64,000 nt of DNA from Agriotes lineatus (lineage: Eukaryota; Arthropoda; Insecta; Coleoptera; Elateridae): NCBI GenBank assembly GCA_940337035.1, contig CALNHX010005278.1, positions 46,061 to 110,060 on the forward strand, in the 5' to 3' direction. The position numbers and the translations under genes are program-made. The notes under the pieces are model-generated. The model was given only the letters and a program-made list of their open reading frames with translations, was not told the DNA's origin and did not search any database. Below, one piece after another: positions 1-10,146 of the stretch; within the stretch, counting starts at the first letter, position 1, and each line of letters begins with the position of its first letter.

Positions 1-560
1 AGTGATTAATATTATTTAATCATAGCTTAGTGTCTAAAATAAAATGTAATTAGTAAATTATCTGTCCATTGGAAGTACGTGCCAGACAGGCGAAAGGAAT
101 TTCGCAGACCAAATAGGGCCGATAGTAAACATTGTGACTTGTACGTGCCATTATGCGTGGGACCGATTTTGTCCTCAGGTTTCCATGGCCTAAATAGCTT
201 CCTGCAAGCTTTTCTGTAAAAGCAAAAATTTTGGTGAAGGCAGATTTTAAATGACATCGGTAGCAAACAGATCGCTCACGAGACGAATAACTTGTAAATA
301 AACATATTTTAAGCTACTGAAGTCTTTAATTTCTCAAGTCGAGCCTTTACCTTAATCAGTGTAACTAGTAATCTGTGTCAAACTGAAAATCCCTACTTTA
401 GGCGTATTGCGACAACGCATTTGACGTACAATAAAGTAAAGTAAAATCGGTTAATCAAGATCTTTATCTTCTTCTAACGTATCATTCGTCTTCGTTCAAT
501 GATAACAGACTTGCTTCTCGATCGCACAGTACGACAAAAACGTGTAGCTTGTAACAGGGA
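1..560. other. no recognised gene; probable intron of the SLC35F-like gene
   Basis: No coding similarity could be read on either strand. The transporter gene at 1429-2240 runs leftwards and its C-terminal exons are missing, so this stretch most likely lies in its intron. A 79-codon minus-strand frame at 27-266 does not resemble the missing transporter exon and is treated as chance. Confidence 0.4.
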
Positions 561-1185
561 CTGACTTGTCATGATCGGATGGCGTTTCCATCCGATAGAA
601 GCTCTGAGATAAACGTACTGATTGATCGCAATTATTTCATGGGTCATGTCCGCAACGTTTATAATAATTGCATTCAGTACCTAGAGAAATACATTAAACA
701 ATATAATAAATTTAAAACATTTACTTGGATTCAACTCAAAAAGTCCCTCCGATGGGTTGACGTCCAAGTAACATTTCAACATTTGGTCGAGCTTAATAAC
801 AATACCAACATTACAACAGAAGATAGTTTATTTGACAAAATATCCTGTGTCAAATTATGTGGATGATATAGTAATAAAGAGGTAGGAAGAGGAGGGATTC
901 TGTACTGAGAAAAGATGGTTGTAGATTTTTCAAAACTTTGAGAAGCCATACAAAAACTGCTTCATGCTCGAACAATATCTTCTGTGCATGCCAGGGACCA
1001 ATGCACCCACAAAGCAGGTTCTTTTTCTAATGAATGCTTTGTGGACAAAACAGCTTTAAAAGTAGGGACGACGCACACAACGTTAATTGTAAAATTTTAC
1101 ATGAGAAGTTGTGAAAACTCTACCAAATATTAAAAAAAAAATCCAGAACTAGTGAAAAAGTGTCATAGCAGTAACAAATATAATT
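561..1185 (+). pseudogene. decayed hAT-family transposase, C-terminal dimerisation region
   Basis: The plus-strand frame at 579-866 carries residues such as NCIQYLEKYIKQYNKF and TFTWIQLKK, followed by LFDKISCVK. It continues after frameshifts into LEQYLLCMPGTNAPTKQV and LMNALWTKQL near 960-1060, then a remnant of a KNPELVKKCHS-type tail near 1130-1170. The 'CLPGTNAP..RVFS.MNNLW' arrangement is the hallmark of the C-terminal dimerisation domain of a hAT transposase group common in insects. Several stops and frameshifts mean it cannot be active. It sits in the presumed intron of the minus-strand SLC35F-like gene. No terminal repeats were found, so the element limits are approximate. Confidence 0.7.
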
Positions 1186-1428
1186 TTAAAACAATAAAAC
1201 ATTATATGTATACTTATGCATATATTTTGTCCCCCCCACCTCAGTATGCCCTCTACCACGTAGAATAACCATGTCCCGCACTGACACCATCAACGGTTGG
1301 CAGCCTTAACTAACAATTAAGAGAACAGCCCTCGTATTATACTGGGTAATTAAGTAAGTACGTAGGTATTAGCTACAGTATTAATGTTCCTCATGTTTTA
1401 CTTGCCCTGTATAAATATTATAACTTAC

Positions 1429-2240
1429 ATTTCTATACCACTAATGACACTTCCAAATAAACCCATCAAACCCAAGTATTCAACAATATCTGTCTTTTTC
1501 ACGGACAACTCCTGTAGAACAGTAACAACAGCGAACAAAACAGCGCCTCCAAGGCACAACATATCTCCCACCAACTGATTTTTACCTAGAATTAGATAGA
1601 ATTTTAGTGAACAATTATTTTCTAAAACAAAGAACTTAGATCGGTGTAAAGTATCTGGTCAAATACATACCATTAAATCTGGAATCTGTAGTGTTGGCCC
1701 ATACAAGGCACCCTATACCCATAAGGCAAACAGAGATAGCCATTATGTGTACCATGCGATAACGAACGCCAAGCACTAAGCAACTTAGTGCTAAGGCTAC
1801 CGGTATGGCTACGCAGCCCAGTAGCTAAAAATTGTAAGACGTTGCCATACTTTCATTTAATATACTTTAGAGCTCACCTGTATGCTTGTTAAAGTAGTGA
1901 AGCGATGAGCAGAGTTCATTAACGTATTCGCTTGGACATCAATCAGGCACAGCAGCATATACCGCCATCCTCTAGCCTTTATAATAGAAATTAAACCACG
2001 GTCTCCTTTGCGAAAAGCAAGCCAACTCGTGTAAATGACAAACAACAGCATGTAATGGGGAAAACTCTGTCCTGTAGGTAGCATCGTATCTGTGTTTGTG
2101 TTGAAGTAGTGGGATAATGTATTTATAGCGCATAATAGAACAGAAAGAAACTGTCCCAGAATTACGTTTTGCCAAATAACCCTACAACGTTTGTTTAAAT
2201 ATATTATAGTTTGAATTAACAGGGGGATGCCACTTGCCAT
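1429..2240 (-). CDS. SLC35F1/F2-like solute carrier, N-terminal three exons (partial)
   Basis: Three minus-strand exons join in frame. Exon 1 is 2240-1878 (121 codons from an ATG, ending LTSIQ before GTGAGC). Exon 2 is 1824-1671 (after TTTTTAG, ending before GTATGT in phase 1). Exon 3 is 1585-1429 (after TCTAG, ending before GTAAGT in phase 2). The joined protein contains VIWQNVILGQFLSVLLC, SFPHYMLLFVIYTSWLAFR, IDVQANTLMNSAHRFTTL, LLGCVAIPVALALSCLVLGV and GDMLCLGGAVLFAV, then YLGLMGLFGSVISGIE. These match the order of the first half of SLC35F1/F2, multi-pass membrane proteins of the drug/metabolite transporter superfamily with poorly defined substrates. The remaining membrane segments must lie left of the window. 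The start is uncertain: the frame stays open to about 2282. The intron after exon 3 holds a dead hAT copy. Rab39 lies upstream in divergent orientation. Confidence 0.88.
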
Positions 2241-2627
2241 TTTCCTAGTTCTGAAAGATTGTTTCCTATCTTGTCGCACCACCCCAATTCGCTCCCCATT
2301 TTGTTACTGTTATAAAAAAGTATAAAATTACAAATGTTTTCAGAACGCATACAAGGGCGGGGCACCCCAAAACCACCCCTAAATATTTTTGAATTTACCA
2401 CGCAAGCGCTGAGATGTACAACAGGGAATTATATTATCAACCTCCTCGACAGAGTTGCCAAATAGCCCCAACAGATTACTGAATGCCGCTAGCGAGAATA
2501 ATGAAAGATTCTAAAATTTCCACTGATCAGTAACGTAATGTAAGAGCAATAAATTATTAATGTTATACAAACAATAACATTTAAAAATTTTATTACTTAT
2601 AGTAATAACTCGTTGTTGTGTTTTTTA
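2241..2627. other. upstream region of the SLC35F-like gene; no gene seen
   Basis: This is AT-rich sequence between the presumed transporter start and the nested MITE. The transporter reading frame remains open to about 2282, so a longer N-terminus or 5' UTR may extend here. No core promoter motif could be assigned with confidence. Confidence 0.4.
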
Positions 2628-3122
2628 TACCGTGTGTTCAAAAAGAAATTTCATAAGGGTTGGCCATGAAAACTAAAAGGAATTTAAACAGCAAGCTTTA
2701 GACTTTATTAGCTGTCATTGTTGTTGTTGTCGTAAGTTTATATTATAATCTGCTATGGAAAGTCTAACGCCCGTATTCATAGTCGTTCGCCAGCGGATCG
2801 CCGGCGACTCGCCAGAGTTTCGTTATGAATAGTATGTTGGCGGCACTGTACGTCTATGTCAAATTCGAAGTTAGCAGGTTAAATTTTGTGTCAATTTCTG
2901 TCAAAACTGACTGAAAACCTAACCTGATCACCTCGAATTTGACATAGAAGTACAGTGCCGCCAACATACTATTCACAACGAAACTCCGGCGAGTCGCCGG
3001 CGATCCGCTGGCGAACGACTATGAATACGGGTGTTAAGCTTTCGGTTTCTAAAGTTTGCTGTTGACTTTAGTTTTGCCTTCCATGACCAACCCTTATGTA
3101 ATTTCGTTTTGAACACATGGTA
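2628..3122. mobile_element. TIR element (outer) carrying a nested palindromic MITE
   Basis: The ends are imperfect inverted repeats of about 75 bp. The left reads TACCGTGTGTTCAAAAAGAA. The right, reverse-complemented, reads TACCATGTGTTCAAAACGAA, and both continue through ATAAGGGTTGG. TA lies at both tips. It has no coding capacity. It sits in the 1.3 kb between the divergent SLC35F-like and Rab39 genes. Confidence 0.8.
2767..3034. mobile_element. nested palindromic MITE with TA target duplication
   Basis: This is an almost complete palindrome with tips ACGCCCGTATTCATAGTCG and, reverse-complemented, ACACCCGTATTCATAGTCG. TA flanks it at 2765-2766 and 3035-3036. The arms contain CGCCAGCGGATCGCCGGCGA and a core around TCGAATTTGACATA. 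The same core recurs at 34845-34985 and 52668-52803 within different termini. TA insertion suggests a Tc1/mariner-type mobiliser, but this is inferred from the duplication only. Confidence 0.82.
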
Positions 3123-3565
3123 GAAATTGTTAATATAATAACGGATGCAAAGATATAAGAATAAAAATAATGGCTAATGCGTTGAAGTACAGAAACTTTT
3201 ATACAATAAACGTTTCAGTTGTAAGTTGGTACTTTGTTTAATTTAGTTACTTTATAAAATTCATTACTAACTGGATTTTTTTTTTAAATCTGTAATATTT
3301 GTATACGTTGTATATACGTTAATTTTAAAATAATTTCCAAATATATGCCATTTTTTGTTTTGAAATTCTGTGTGAAGTGTAGTCGTAAAAATTTAATGAT
3401 CAACCTGTTGCAGCACACAAGAATATTTACTATATGGCAACAGCGCCTAAATTGTATCTACCAGTGTCAGTTGTCATTTAACTGTCAAGTCTTTTACGCT
3501 TTATCAATACTCTTCAAGACAACATTTAAGTTTTAATAATAATCCTTATGTAATGTGATTGCAAA
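3123..3565 (+). promoter_or_regulatory. Rab39 upstream region and 5' UTR (boundaries not resolved)
   Basis: This AT-rich stretch directly precedes the Rab39 start codon. It must contain the proximal promoter or 5' UTR unless there is an upstream non-coding exon. I see no clear TATA box or splice acceptor. It may also act on the divergent transporter gene, now separated from it by the MITE at 2628-3122. Confidence 0.35.
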
Positions 3566-4276
3566 ATGGTAGAGCCGATTTTTGATTTCCAATTTCGCCT
3601 CATCCTAATAGGCGACAGCACAGTGGGCAAGAGTTCCTTGTTAAAATACTTCACTGATGGCAAGTTTGCAGAGGTAGGTATGTCAACAAAACACAATGAA
3701 TCATTCCAAATAATTGGATTAATTTTAGCTATCAGACCCAACAGTAGGAGTGGATTTCTTTGCCAGGCTAATAGAAGTCAAAGATGGCACTCGGATAAAA
3801 TTGCAGCTGTGGGACACAGCTGGGCAGGAACGTTTTAGGTCAATAACAAAGTCATACTACAGAAACTCAGTAGGTGCGCTGCTAGTCTACGATATTTGCA
3901 ACAGAACCAGTTTTGAGCATATTCCGCTATGGATGGCTGAAGCAAAGAGACATATTGAACCACACCGGCCTGTTTTTGCCCTAGTAGGTTGTAAGTTAGA
4001 TCTGGTGAGTAATGGCGGTCATAGAGAAGTTTCCAAAGAAGAAGCAAAGGCGTTTGCAGACCTAAACGGGTTGTATCACGTCGAACGTCTGCTAGGAAAG
4101 GCACTAATGTCGAAGAAGCGTTTAGGTCAGTGACGCAAGAAGTCTACAATAGAATACAGACTGGTGAATATAAAGTTGAGGATGGCTGGGATGGTATTAA
4201 AACGGGATTCACTAGGCCAAACGGGCTGGATTTCAATTTGGTAGAAGCCGAACCTGCAAAGTCATCTTGTTGTTAG
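3566..4276 (+). CDS. Rab39: Rab39 small GTPase, two exons, with a one-base frameshift in the G5 motif
   Basis: Exon 1 is 3566-3673 (36 codons). A 55-bp GT-AG intron covers 3674-3728 (GTAGGT ... TTTTAG, phase 0). Exon 2 is 3729-4276. The protein shows the P-loop GDSTVGKS (residues 16-23), switch I PTVGVDF, WDTAGQE, the Rab39-type G4 variant VGCKLD, and a C-terminal double cysteine before TAG for geranylgeranylation. Expected length is about 218 residues, as in Rab39 proteins. Rab39 is a vesicle-traffic GTPase of late endosome, lysosome and autophagy routes. One base is missing after the GAA codon at 4083-4085: restoring a single base gives the expected ETSA G5 motif and an open frame to the CC end. 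As printed, the frame ends at 4131-4133 after a false tail. Assembly error or recent mutation are both possible. Confidence 0.95.
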
Positions 4277-5041
4277 ATATAAGGAAATTTTATAATAACC
4301 TAACTAATTTTTAAAATGTGTAAAGTGATATGTACATATTGTTTATGTAACTTTAAACAGAGACCTAACTGGTTCATCGTTTTGTACAAATCTTACTTTC
4401 ATCTGCTTCAAAGGCCGATTATTCGAATTTGTATTAACATAAAGTAAGTTTCTGTTTTATAAAACTTTCCTAGTCTCAACGATTCTTATTACCAAACACA
4501 GTTATTTATTGAATAGTGTTGCTTTTGCGATTATTTTAATGGTAATTTGTTGTACTAGAATACTAAATATTTATACATTTAAGTCATGTAGGTAGTAATG
4601 TTGGACATAGAAATGCAATGCAATGTACTGCAGCACGCTTTACAGTGCTGACTTGATAGTTTTTTTTAGTAGATTTTGTTGTATTGTTTTCACTGTATAT
4701 GTATCAAAGTTCATCTTTATTTATAAACTGAAATTTAGAAAGCAACTGTGTTCTCATTCAAGCAAAGAATATTGTATTTATTTATGCTGATTCTTATATT
4801 TGTTTTTCTTTTATCTCAAGTAATTCTATTATTTTGTTATCTAATGCATTGTGGGTTATAAGACTGTCTATAAACACTTGTTTTCTCAACAGCTGCTCAA
4901 GAATTGGATCTGGCTTATAGAAGAATTAAATTTATGAATAATGATGGATTTCTAATTTAAATGAGCTCACACATAGCACCATCTTAAAATTTCTATTTTT
5001 AATTGGTGCTTACACTCTGTTTTATACTGCAAGTCAATAAA
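4277..5041 (+). other. probable Rab39 3' UTR with AATAAA
   Basis: This is AT-rich non-coding sequence after the Rab39 stop. The first well-placed canonical poly(A) signal I see on this strand is AATAAA at 5036-5041, which would give a 3' UTR of about 0.75 kb. The transcript end is inferred. Confidence 0.4.
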
Positions 5042-5447
5042 GATATTCATAACTGAGCTCAATACCCATTACCTTATCTCTACCAAACTTTTATTTTGTA
5101 CTTTCATATTTGACATTAAAGTTTTTGCTGTTAGCGAAACTTTGTATTTTGTTTACTCTATGAATATAGTTTATACTTTACATTCTTACCTTGTTTGATG
5201 GATTTGCATACAAGAAAAATGGAGCTATATTCTCGCCTCATAATTCAAATTGTTAACTAAATTTGCCAGTGCCTTTGATTTACATATTGGAATTTACATA
5301 GAAATGTCTCTTTGTTTACTGTAAAAATTACATTATAATTAAATTTTAGACATCAGGTGAGAATGGTGAAGTTATTTTCACATTGAATCATTTAGAGTGC
5401 CTACGTAACACAAGTTGATATATTTATTAAGGTACAACTATATATAT
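5042..5447. other. intergenic, nothing recognised
   Basis: AT-rich sequence without coding similarity or clear repeats. Confidence 0.5.
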
Positions 5448-5696
5448 ATTACGTCTATATTGCTAGCGCCTGTACGTGGTGAGGTCACAGCGTAAGTGAG
5501 ACAGACAACCAATTCTTCTATGTACTTGGTGAGCTGTGCGCAAGCGTCGTCCGCGCGGTAGGGAACTACTTCACTTCTAAAGGCGGCTTTGAATTCTCAG
5601 GCATGCGCACAAGACGCGTAGTGTTCAGAGTGAGACTATGTCGCTGCCGTAATGTTTTCGCCCGTTCCCAAATCCTACTAGCAATATAGAAGTAAT
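5448..5696. mobile_element. 249-bp MITE with 19-bp TIRs
   Basis: The left end ATTACGTCTATATTGCTAG and the reverse complement of the right end, ATTACTTCTATATTGCTAG, match at 18 of 19 positions. The interior is much more GC- and CpG-rich than the flanks (for example GTCGTCCGCGCGG) and has no coding capacity. The superfamily could not be assigned. Confidence 0.75.
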
Positions 5697-6059
5697 CCAT
5701 TTATGTATATGGATACAACAGACCGGTACAAATTACAAGTTTTAATTTTTTATTTACTGATAACACTAAATCAGCCAAATTCTTAAAACGAAGTTACTGT
5801 GTAAATTGATTTGCTACAAAGCACATTATACAGTGTGTTCCAGGATTGATGTTACAAAAGGTATCGTTGATAAAAATTGTATTTCTAATTGCTAGTTTGG
5901 AGTTGAGCCTTGCTTGGTTTGAAGGTAATTTTGTGTATATTTAAAATCTTTTTAAATCGTGACTGCCAATAATAAAGAATTTTTTTTTCTACATCAAGTA
6001 CCTTATCCATTCATATTACAGAAAAGTGTTATTTAGAAAAGTTGGTTAGAATGTAAAAT
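5697..6059. other. intergenic, nothing recognised
   Basis: AT-rich sequence between two repeats, with no gene or repeat structure that I can support. Confidence 0.5.
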
Positions 6060-6915
6060 TATGTCGACCAACCTGGAATTCCTGGAAATCTCCTGGAACA
6101 TCAAAACTGGCACTTGAATTACTTGAAATTCCTTGAATTTTGTTATCCTGGAATTTCTATAACAAATTCAAATTGTTTCTTTATCAAACTTGTGATTCGT
6201 ATTCGAAAAATTAGTTTCTCGCAAAATATGAAATTTAACTCTTCACTGGGTAGGTGTAATTATAGAACTTAAGTGGGCAGGTGGAAAGATGGTAATATCT
6301 CCAGCTAAAACTGCTGTATATTTTTTTATTTTTTAAAAATAATTTGTTATTACATTATTTTAGATGTCACTACTCGGAAATTAATAAACTAGATAAATTA
6401 ATCCTATGTATGGCAACGCTTAGTACATAACAGATAAAGAAATAATAATAGCATACACAAAAATTAAGCAGTTGTCAAAAACATAATACAAAATACACTA
6501 CATTTAAAAAAAAAGTTAAAGAAGAATCTCATTAGCGCTAATGAAAATCTGTATATCTTACCTAGCATTTTAGATTCGCATATACGTTTTGAATATAGCC
6601 AATACACGCGCTGATAACATTTGTAACAATATGTGTTATAATACTTTACCTTCTTGGACAAGGGAAAAATGTTCCAGGTTTATTGGAAATATTTTTAATG
6701 GCTTTTGTTTGTGTTTGCTTCGATTTAAAAATATGAAATATCACAGATTAGTACTAATAATTTGTTTTGTGTACTTGGTACTTTAAAACGTTTTATTGTG
6801 ATAATATCGTAATCAGGAATTGTAGTGTGAAATTACCTGGAATTTAACAGAAATGGCCCTTGAATTCCTGGAATTTCCTGGAAATTTAAAATTGCATAGT
6901 AGCAGACACCCTGGC
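6060..6915. repeat. repeat with CTGGAATTCCTGGAAAT subterminal blocks
   Basis: Blocks of the type CCTGGAATTCCTGGAAAT occur near 6070-6130 and again at 6835-6890. The right edge, read in reverse complement, starts CAGGGTGTCTGCTACT, which resembles termini of non-autonomous hAT elements. Left terminus and target duplication were not resolved. The 65-codon frames inside look like chance. Confidence 0.35.
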
Positions 6916-7017
6916 TATATTATATCAGCTTCATTTTATGACCATGTTTATTAGTAGTTACGTCCCACTTGAGTATAATTGAATCGATGAGTGTAAGAAC
7001 AGTACATGTCCAATTAA

Positions 7018-7154
7018 GGGCCGGTTCTACAATCCAAGGATAAAGTTATCCCGGGAATAAATACCCTAGAAACGATTGTTGTAACAAAAAAACTATGACA
7101 ATTATACCTCGGATAGCTTATTCTAAGTATATACTTGCATTGTAGAATCGGCCC
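7018..7154. mobile_element. PIF/Harbinger-like MITE with TAA duplication
   Basis: A 137-bp element with TIRs GGGCCGGTTCTACAAT and, reverse-complemented, GGGCCGATTCTACAAT, flanked on both sides by TAA (7015-7017 and 7155-7157). A 3-bp TWA duplication with GGG-starting termini is the PIF/Harbinger pattern. It has no coding capacity. Confidence 0.8.
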
Positions 7155-7947
7155 TAAGTCATTTTGAGAAAAACTTAAAAAAACTCTTTACCATGGAGAC
7201 TATTTATTTCGGAACTTTTTAATATATTGTATACTTGTAGCAGTTATATTATTGAAGAAGACCCTACTGAAAAAAATATCAAAAATTATCACATTTATTT
7301 ATAAATAGCTGGCGCATATACTCTTTTTGCACTCATTTTACAACAAAACCGATTTGAGCACCTTCAGTAGTAAATTTATTCACAACACATAATATAAGAG
7401 CGTTTTTTTTTAAATCAAAAAACCAAAATACATTGTTCTGTCTGATTTAATGTAAGCAAAGTTTAAAAAACGCAAGAAGCCACCATGAACTTTATGAAAT
7501 GGAGTTAGTCATCGTTCCCTCAGTGAAAACAGTTCTGGAGGTTATGTGGTAATAGAATTCCCATGTTTCTCCAGATATACGAGCCCTAACCACTATATAT
7601 TCCAATAATTTTATTTCCTTCACGTAAAAACAGTTTTATGGTTGAACAAAAAAACAATTAAGGTACAACATTTTCTTTTCGTTAAAACATGATAAGAAAT
7701 CTTTTAAATCCTTAATGTTTTTATTTTTGTAAACTTTAACAAGTTCAGCAAATTAGAAGTTTAACAATCACTATCGACAACTAAATATTCCGCCAACACT
7801 GCTGCTGGATCCAAATTATTATTAAATCTGTATATTAATCAAGTTACGTTGGCTTAACAGAAAAACACGTGATAATTTGTTGTGTTCAATTAATTCGCTT
7901 GGCAGCAGCTTGTTTACAGATGCAATTTGAGATTATTTTGGTGAATA
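7155..7947. other. AT-rich flank of the Tc1-like element
   Basis: No gene seen. The left terminal repeat of the Tc1-like element should be here, but I could not match it to any sequence right of 8978. Confidence 0.4.
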
Positions 7948-8978
7948 ATGACGCAAGGTGTAGCAACCCCCCAAAAAGTTCGTGATTTAATAATAAAAAT
8001 GTATTGTGGGAGCAAATCGATGCGAAAAATTGCTAGAGACCTGGAAATGTCGAAGTCTACAGTTACAGACATAATTAAATCGTACGGCATAAATGGTAGC
8101 ACGAATGCTCTCGGCAGAAGTCAGGGAAGACCAAAAGTAGTTACAGAACGTGCAAGAAGGAAATTGGTAAAGATATGCAAAAACAATCGACGCAGTACAT
8201 TAAGAGAAATAACTGCTCAATGGAACACTTCAACGGGCAACAATTTAGGGAGGGAATGCTGTAGACAATGGATCCATAAGAGTGGGCTTGGGTTTTACAA
8301 AGTAAACACTGCAACACCAAATATTGTAAATATTATTTTTATCAATATAATTTTTAGGCCAAAAAAAAACCATTGTTGACAGTACAACAAAAAAAAGCAC
8401 GGCTAGCCTGGGCACGGGATAAGTCAGGATGGACACAGGATCAGTCCAATTCTGTAATTTTTAGTGACGAATCAAAGTTTGACGTAAGTGTAGGAGATTG
8501 TTGCAAACGTGTAATTAGAGATAAAACTGAAGCATACCATAATGACTGCCTCAAACGCACCGTTAAGTTTCCGCAGGGGCAAATGGTTTGGGGCTGCATG
8601 ACAGCTAAAGGTTTGGGAAACTTTAAATTTATTGATGGAACGTAAATGCCATCAAGTATCAAAACATCTTGCAGGAAAACTTGCTTCCCAGCATTACTAG
8701 GTTGTACCCAGCGCAACAATTTATTTTTCAACAGGACTACGCATCGTGCCACACTGCGAAAACCACCAAAAAATGGTTTCTAGACCATATTATTGTTTTG
8801 GACTGGCCTTCCAGCAGCCCAGATCTAAATGTAATTGAAACGTTGTGGCATAGGAAATAACCCACAGCGCACAAAGGAAGGGTTGAGGGTCAAAATCGAA
8901 GAAATATGGAGTTCAATTTCGGTAGAAGAGTGCCAATCGCTTGTTAATTCAATGCCCAAGAGAATTCAGGCAGTGTAA
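7948..8978 (+). pseudogene. Tc1-like transposase (DD34E type), apparent 56-bp intron, two frameshifts
   Basis: Exon 1 (7948-8301) encodes the paired helix-turn-helix DNA-binding region, with KVRDLIIKMYCGSKSMRKIA and SKSTVTDIIK followed by GRPK. At 8302 the frame meets GTAAAC and at 8356-8357 an AG after ATAATTTTT. Removing 8302-8357 joins GFYK to AKKKPLLTVQQKKARLAW in phase 0, the usual Tc1 spacing. The catalytic domain follows: FSDESKF (first D), FQQDYASCHTAK (second D) and SSPDLNVIETLW (final E). A one-base deletion near 8641 and an indel near 8857 break the frame. The original end MPKRIQAV with TAA lies at 8976-8978. Dead as printed. Terminal repeats were not located. Confidence 0.85.
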
Positions 8979-9102
8979 AATTTTATTTCCAACATTTTTT
9001 GTTCAATAACTTTTTCTGTGAGACCAATGGATTGCGAGAAAAAACAATTTCAAACTGTTTTCAAGATGGCGGCTGTTTGGCAGGGGGTTTGGATACGGGC
9101 TT

Positions 9103-9753
9103 TTGGTTCTACACTTGTCTAATGTTTTCCGACAATTTAACTGCCCTATGTGTAAGATGCGGGAAAAAGCTTCTTGTGAGAACAGAGTAAAGGAATTACT
9201 ATATTCGAAGTTTTTTGGCAATAAACACACCAACTATGGTACCGAATATGAACCATTTGTCAGCAAGTCTTTTGAGGAAAAACGTAACCTCAAAGTTGTT
9301 TCTTGTGGATTATTTATTGATCCTAACAATTTCATATTTGAAGCGTTTCCACGCTGTATAATTGCTGACATGGCCATAATAGAAATTACATGTCCCTCAA
9401 AAATCAACACAATGACTCTCACGCAAGGCATTCTAAATAAAGTATCTAATAAGCTTTGCAACTCTGGATGATGACGGAAATTTGCATTTAAAGGAAGGTC
9501 ATAATTATTACTACCAGGTGCAAGGCCAATTGCACCTAACGAATAGAGAACTTTGCTATTTGTTGTATGGTCTCCTTTCGAAATGCTGTTGGCACAGGTT
9601 TATATCTGTATTACTTTCTGATTATTTCAAACCAAATATTTTTTTCTAGACGACACGCAACAGATTGTTATAGATCCTCGACAGCTAAGTGGTTTAAAAA
9701 TTACAAATCCACCACGACGTAGTTCCTCTTACGCTTTGATAGAAACTAAGTAA
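9103..9753 (+). pseudogene. YqaJ-type nuclease domain, frameshifted
   Basis: The frame at 9103-9471 reads CKMREKASCENRVKELLY, then NKHTNYGTEYEP, CGLFIDPNNF and IIEITCPSK. A frame change near 9460 continues into DDGNLHLKEG and YYYQVQGQLHLTNRELC, and another near 9566 into WSPFEMLLAQ. This is the order of conserved blocks in YqaJ/alkaline-exonuclease-like domains (PD-(D/E)xK nucleases: the G-T-E-x-E block, D...E-x-K, then the Y-x-Q-x-Q helix). The usual E-x-K is here E-I-T-C, so the catalytic lysine is not visible. After WSPFEMLLAQ comes GTTTAT (9598), then TTTTTCTAG (9649) and an open stretch 9652-9753 ending in TAA, possibly a further exon. In insects such domains are often transposon-borne. 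Confidence 0.7.
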
Positions 9754-9823
9754 AGGATTTTAAAACAATTACTTATTCCCGTGATGTACATGTATGTATA
9801 TATGTATTATCAGTAACCTCATT

Positions 9824-10146
9824 TTACCTAGCGGTGTAGAGGTGGGTGCTTTATACGATTGCGTCTGGCGGTACAATGCTCAACTTGCCCCGGATTCGAG
9901 TTACAAAGTTGGGGCATGCCTGTTGTGAGGTGTGTGTCTTGATGATGTGTTGACCATCTTACTCTATCTCTTAGGTCTGTGTTTCTGAGTAGAGCACAGT
10001 TAATTTTTCCCAACTCTTAATGGTCTCACCTAGCCCGATTCCAATTGCCAAGACTACGGAAAAATTCCGACCCCCGCGGGATTCGAACCTAGGACTTGCT
10101 TAATGCAAGCCTAGCGCTTTCCCAACTGCGCTACCCGGCTTCTCTT
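9824..10146 (-). mobile_element. tRNA-derived SINE
   Basis: Read on the minus strand, the right end is a tRNA-like head with box A TAGCGCAGTTGGG (10133-10121) and a perfect box B GGTTCGAATCC (10089-10079). A body of about 240 bp unrelated to tRNA follows, ending near 9824. This head-plus-body structure is that of a SINE transcribed by RNA polymerase III. No poly(A) tail or target duplication was identified, so both edges are approximate. Confidence 0.7.

Noticed and set aside
3566..3838. 90-codon frame starting at the Rab39 ATG
   Set aside because: It reads through the 55-bp intron; after residue 36 it no longer resembles Rab39, while the spliced frame does.
3835..4104. 89-codon minus-strand frame opposite Rab39
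   Set aside because: Shadow of the conserved Rab39 coding strand.
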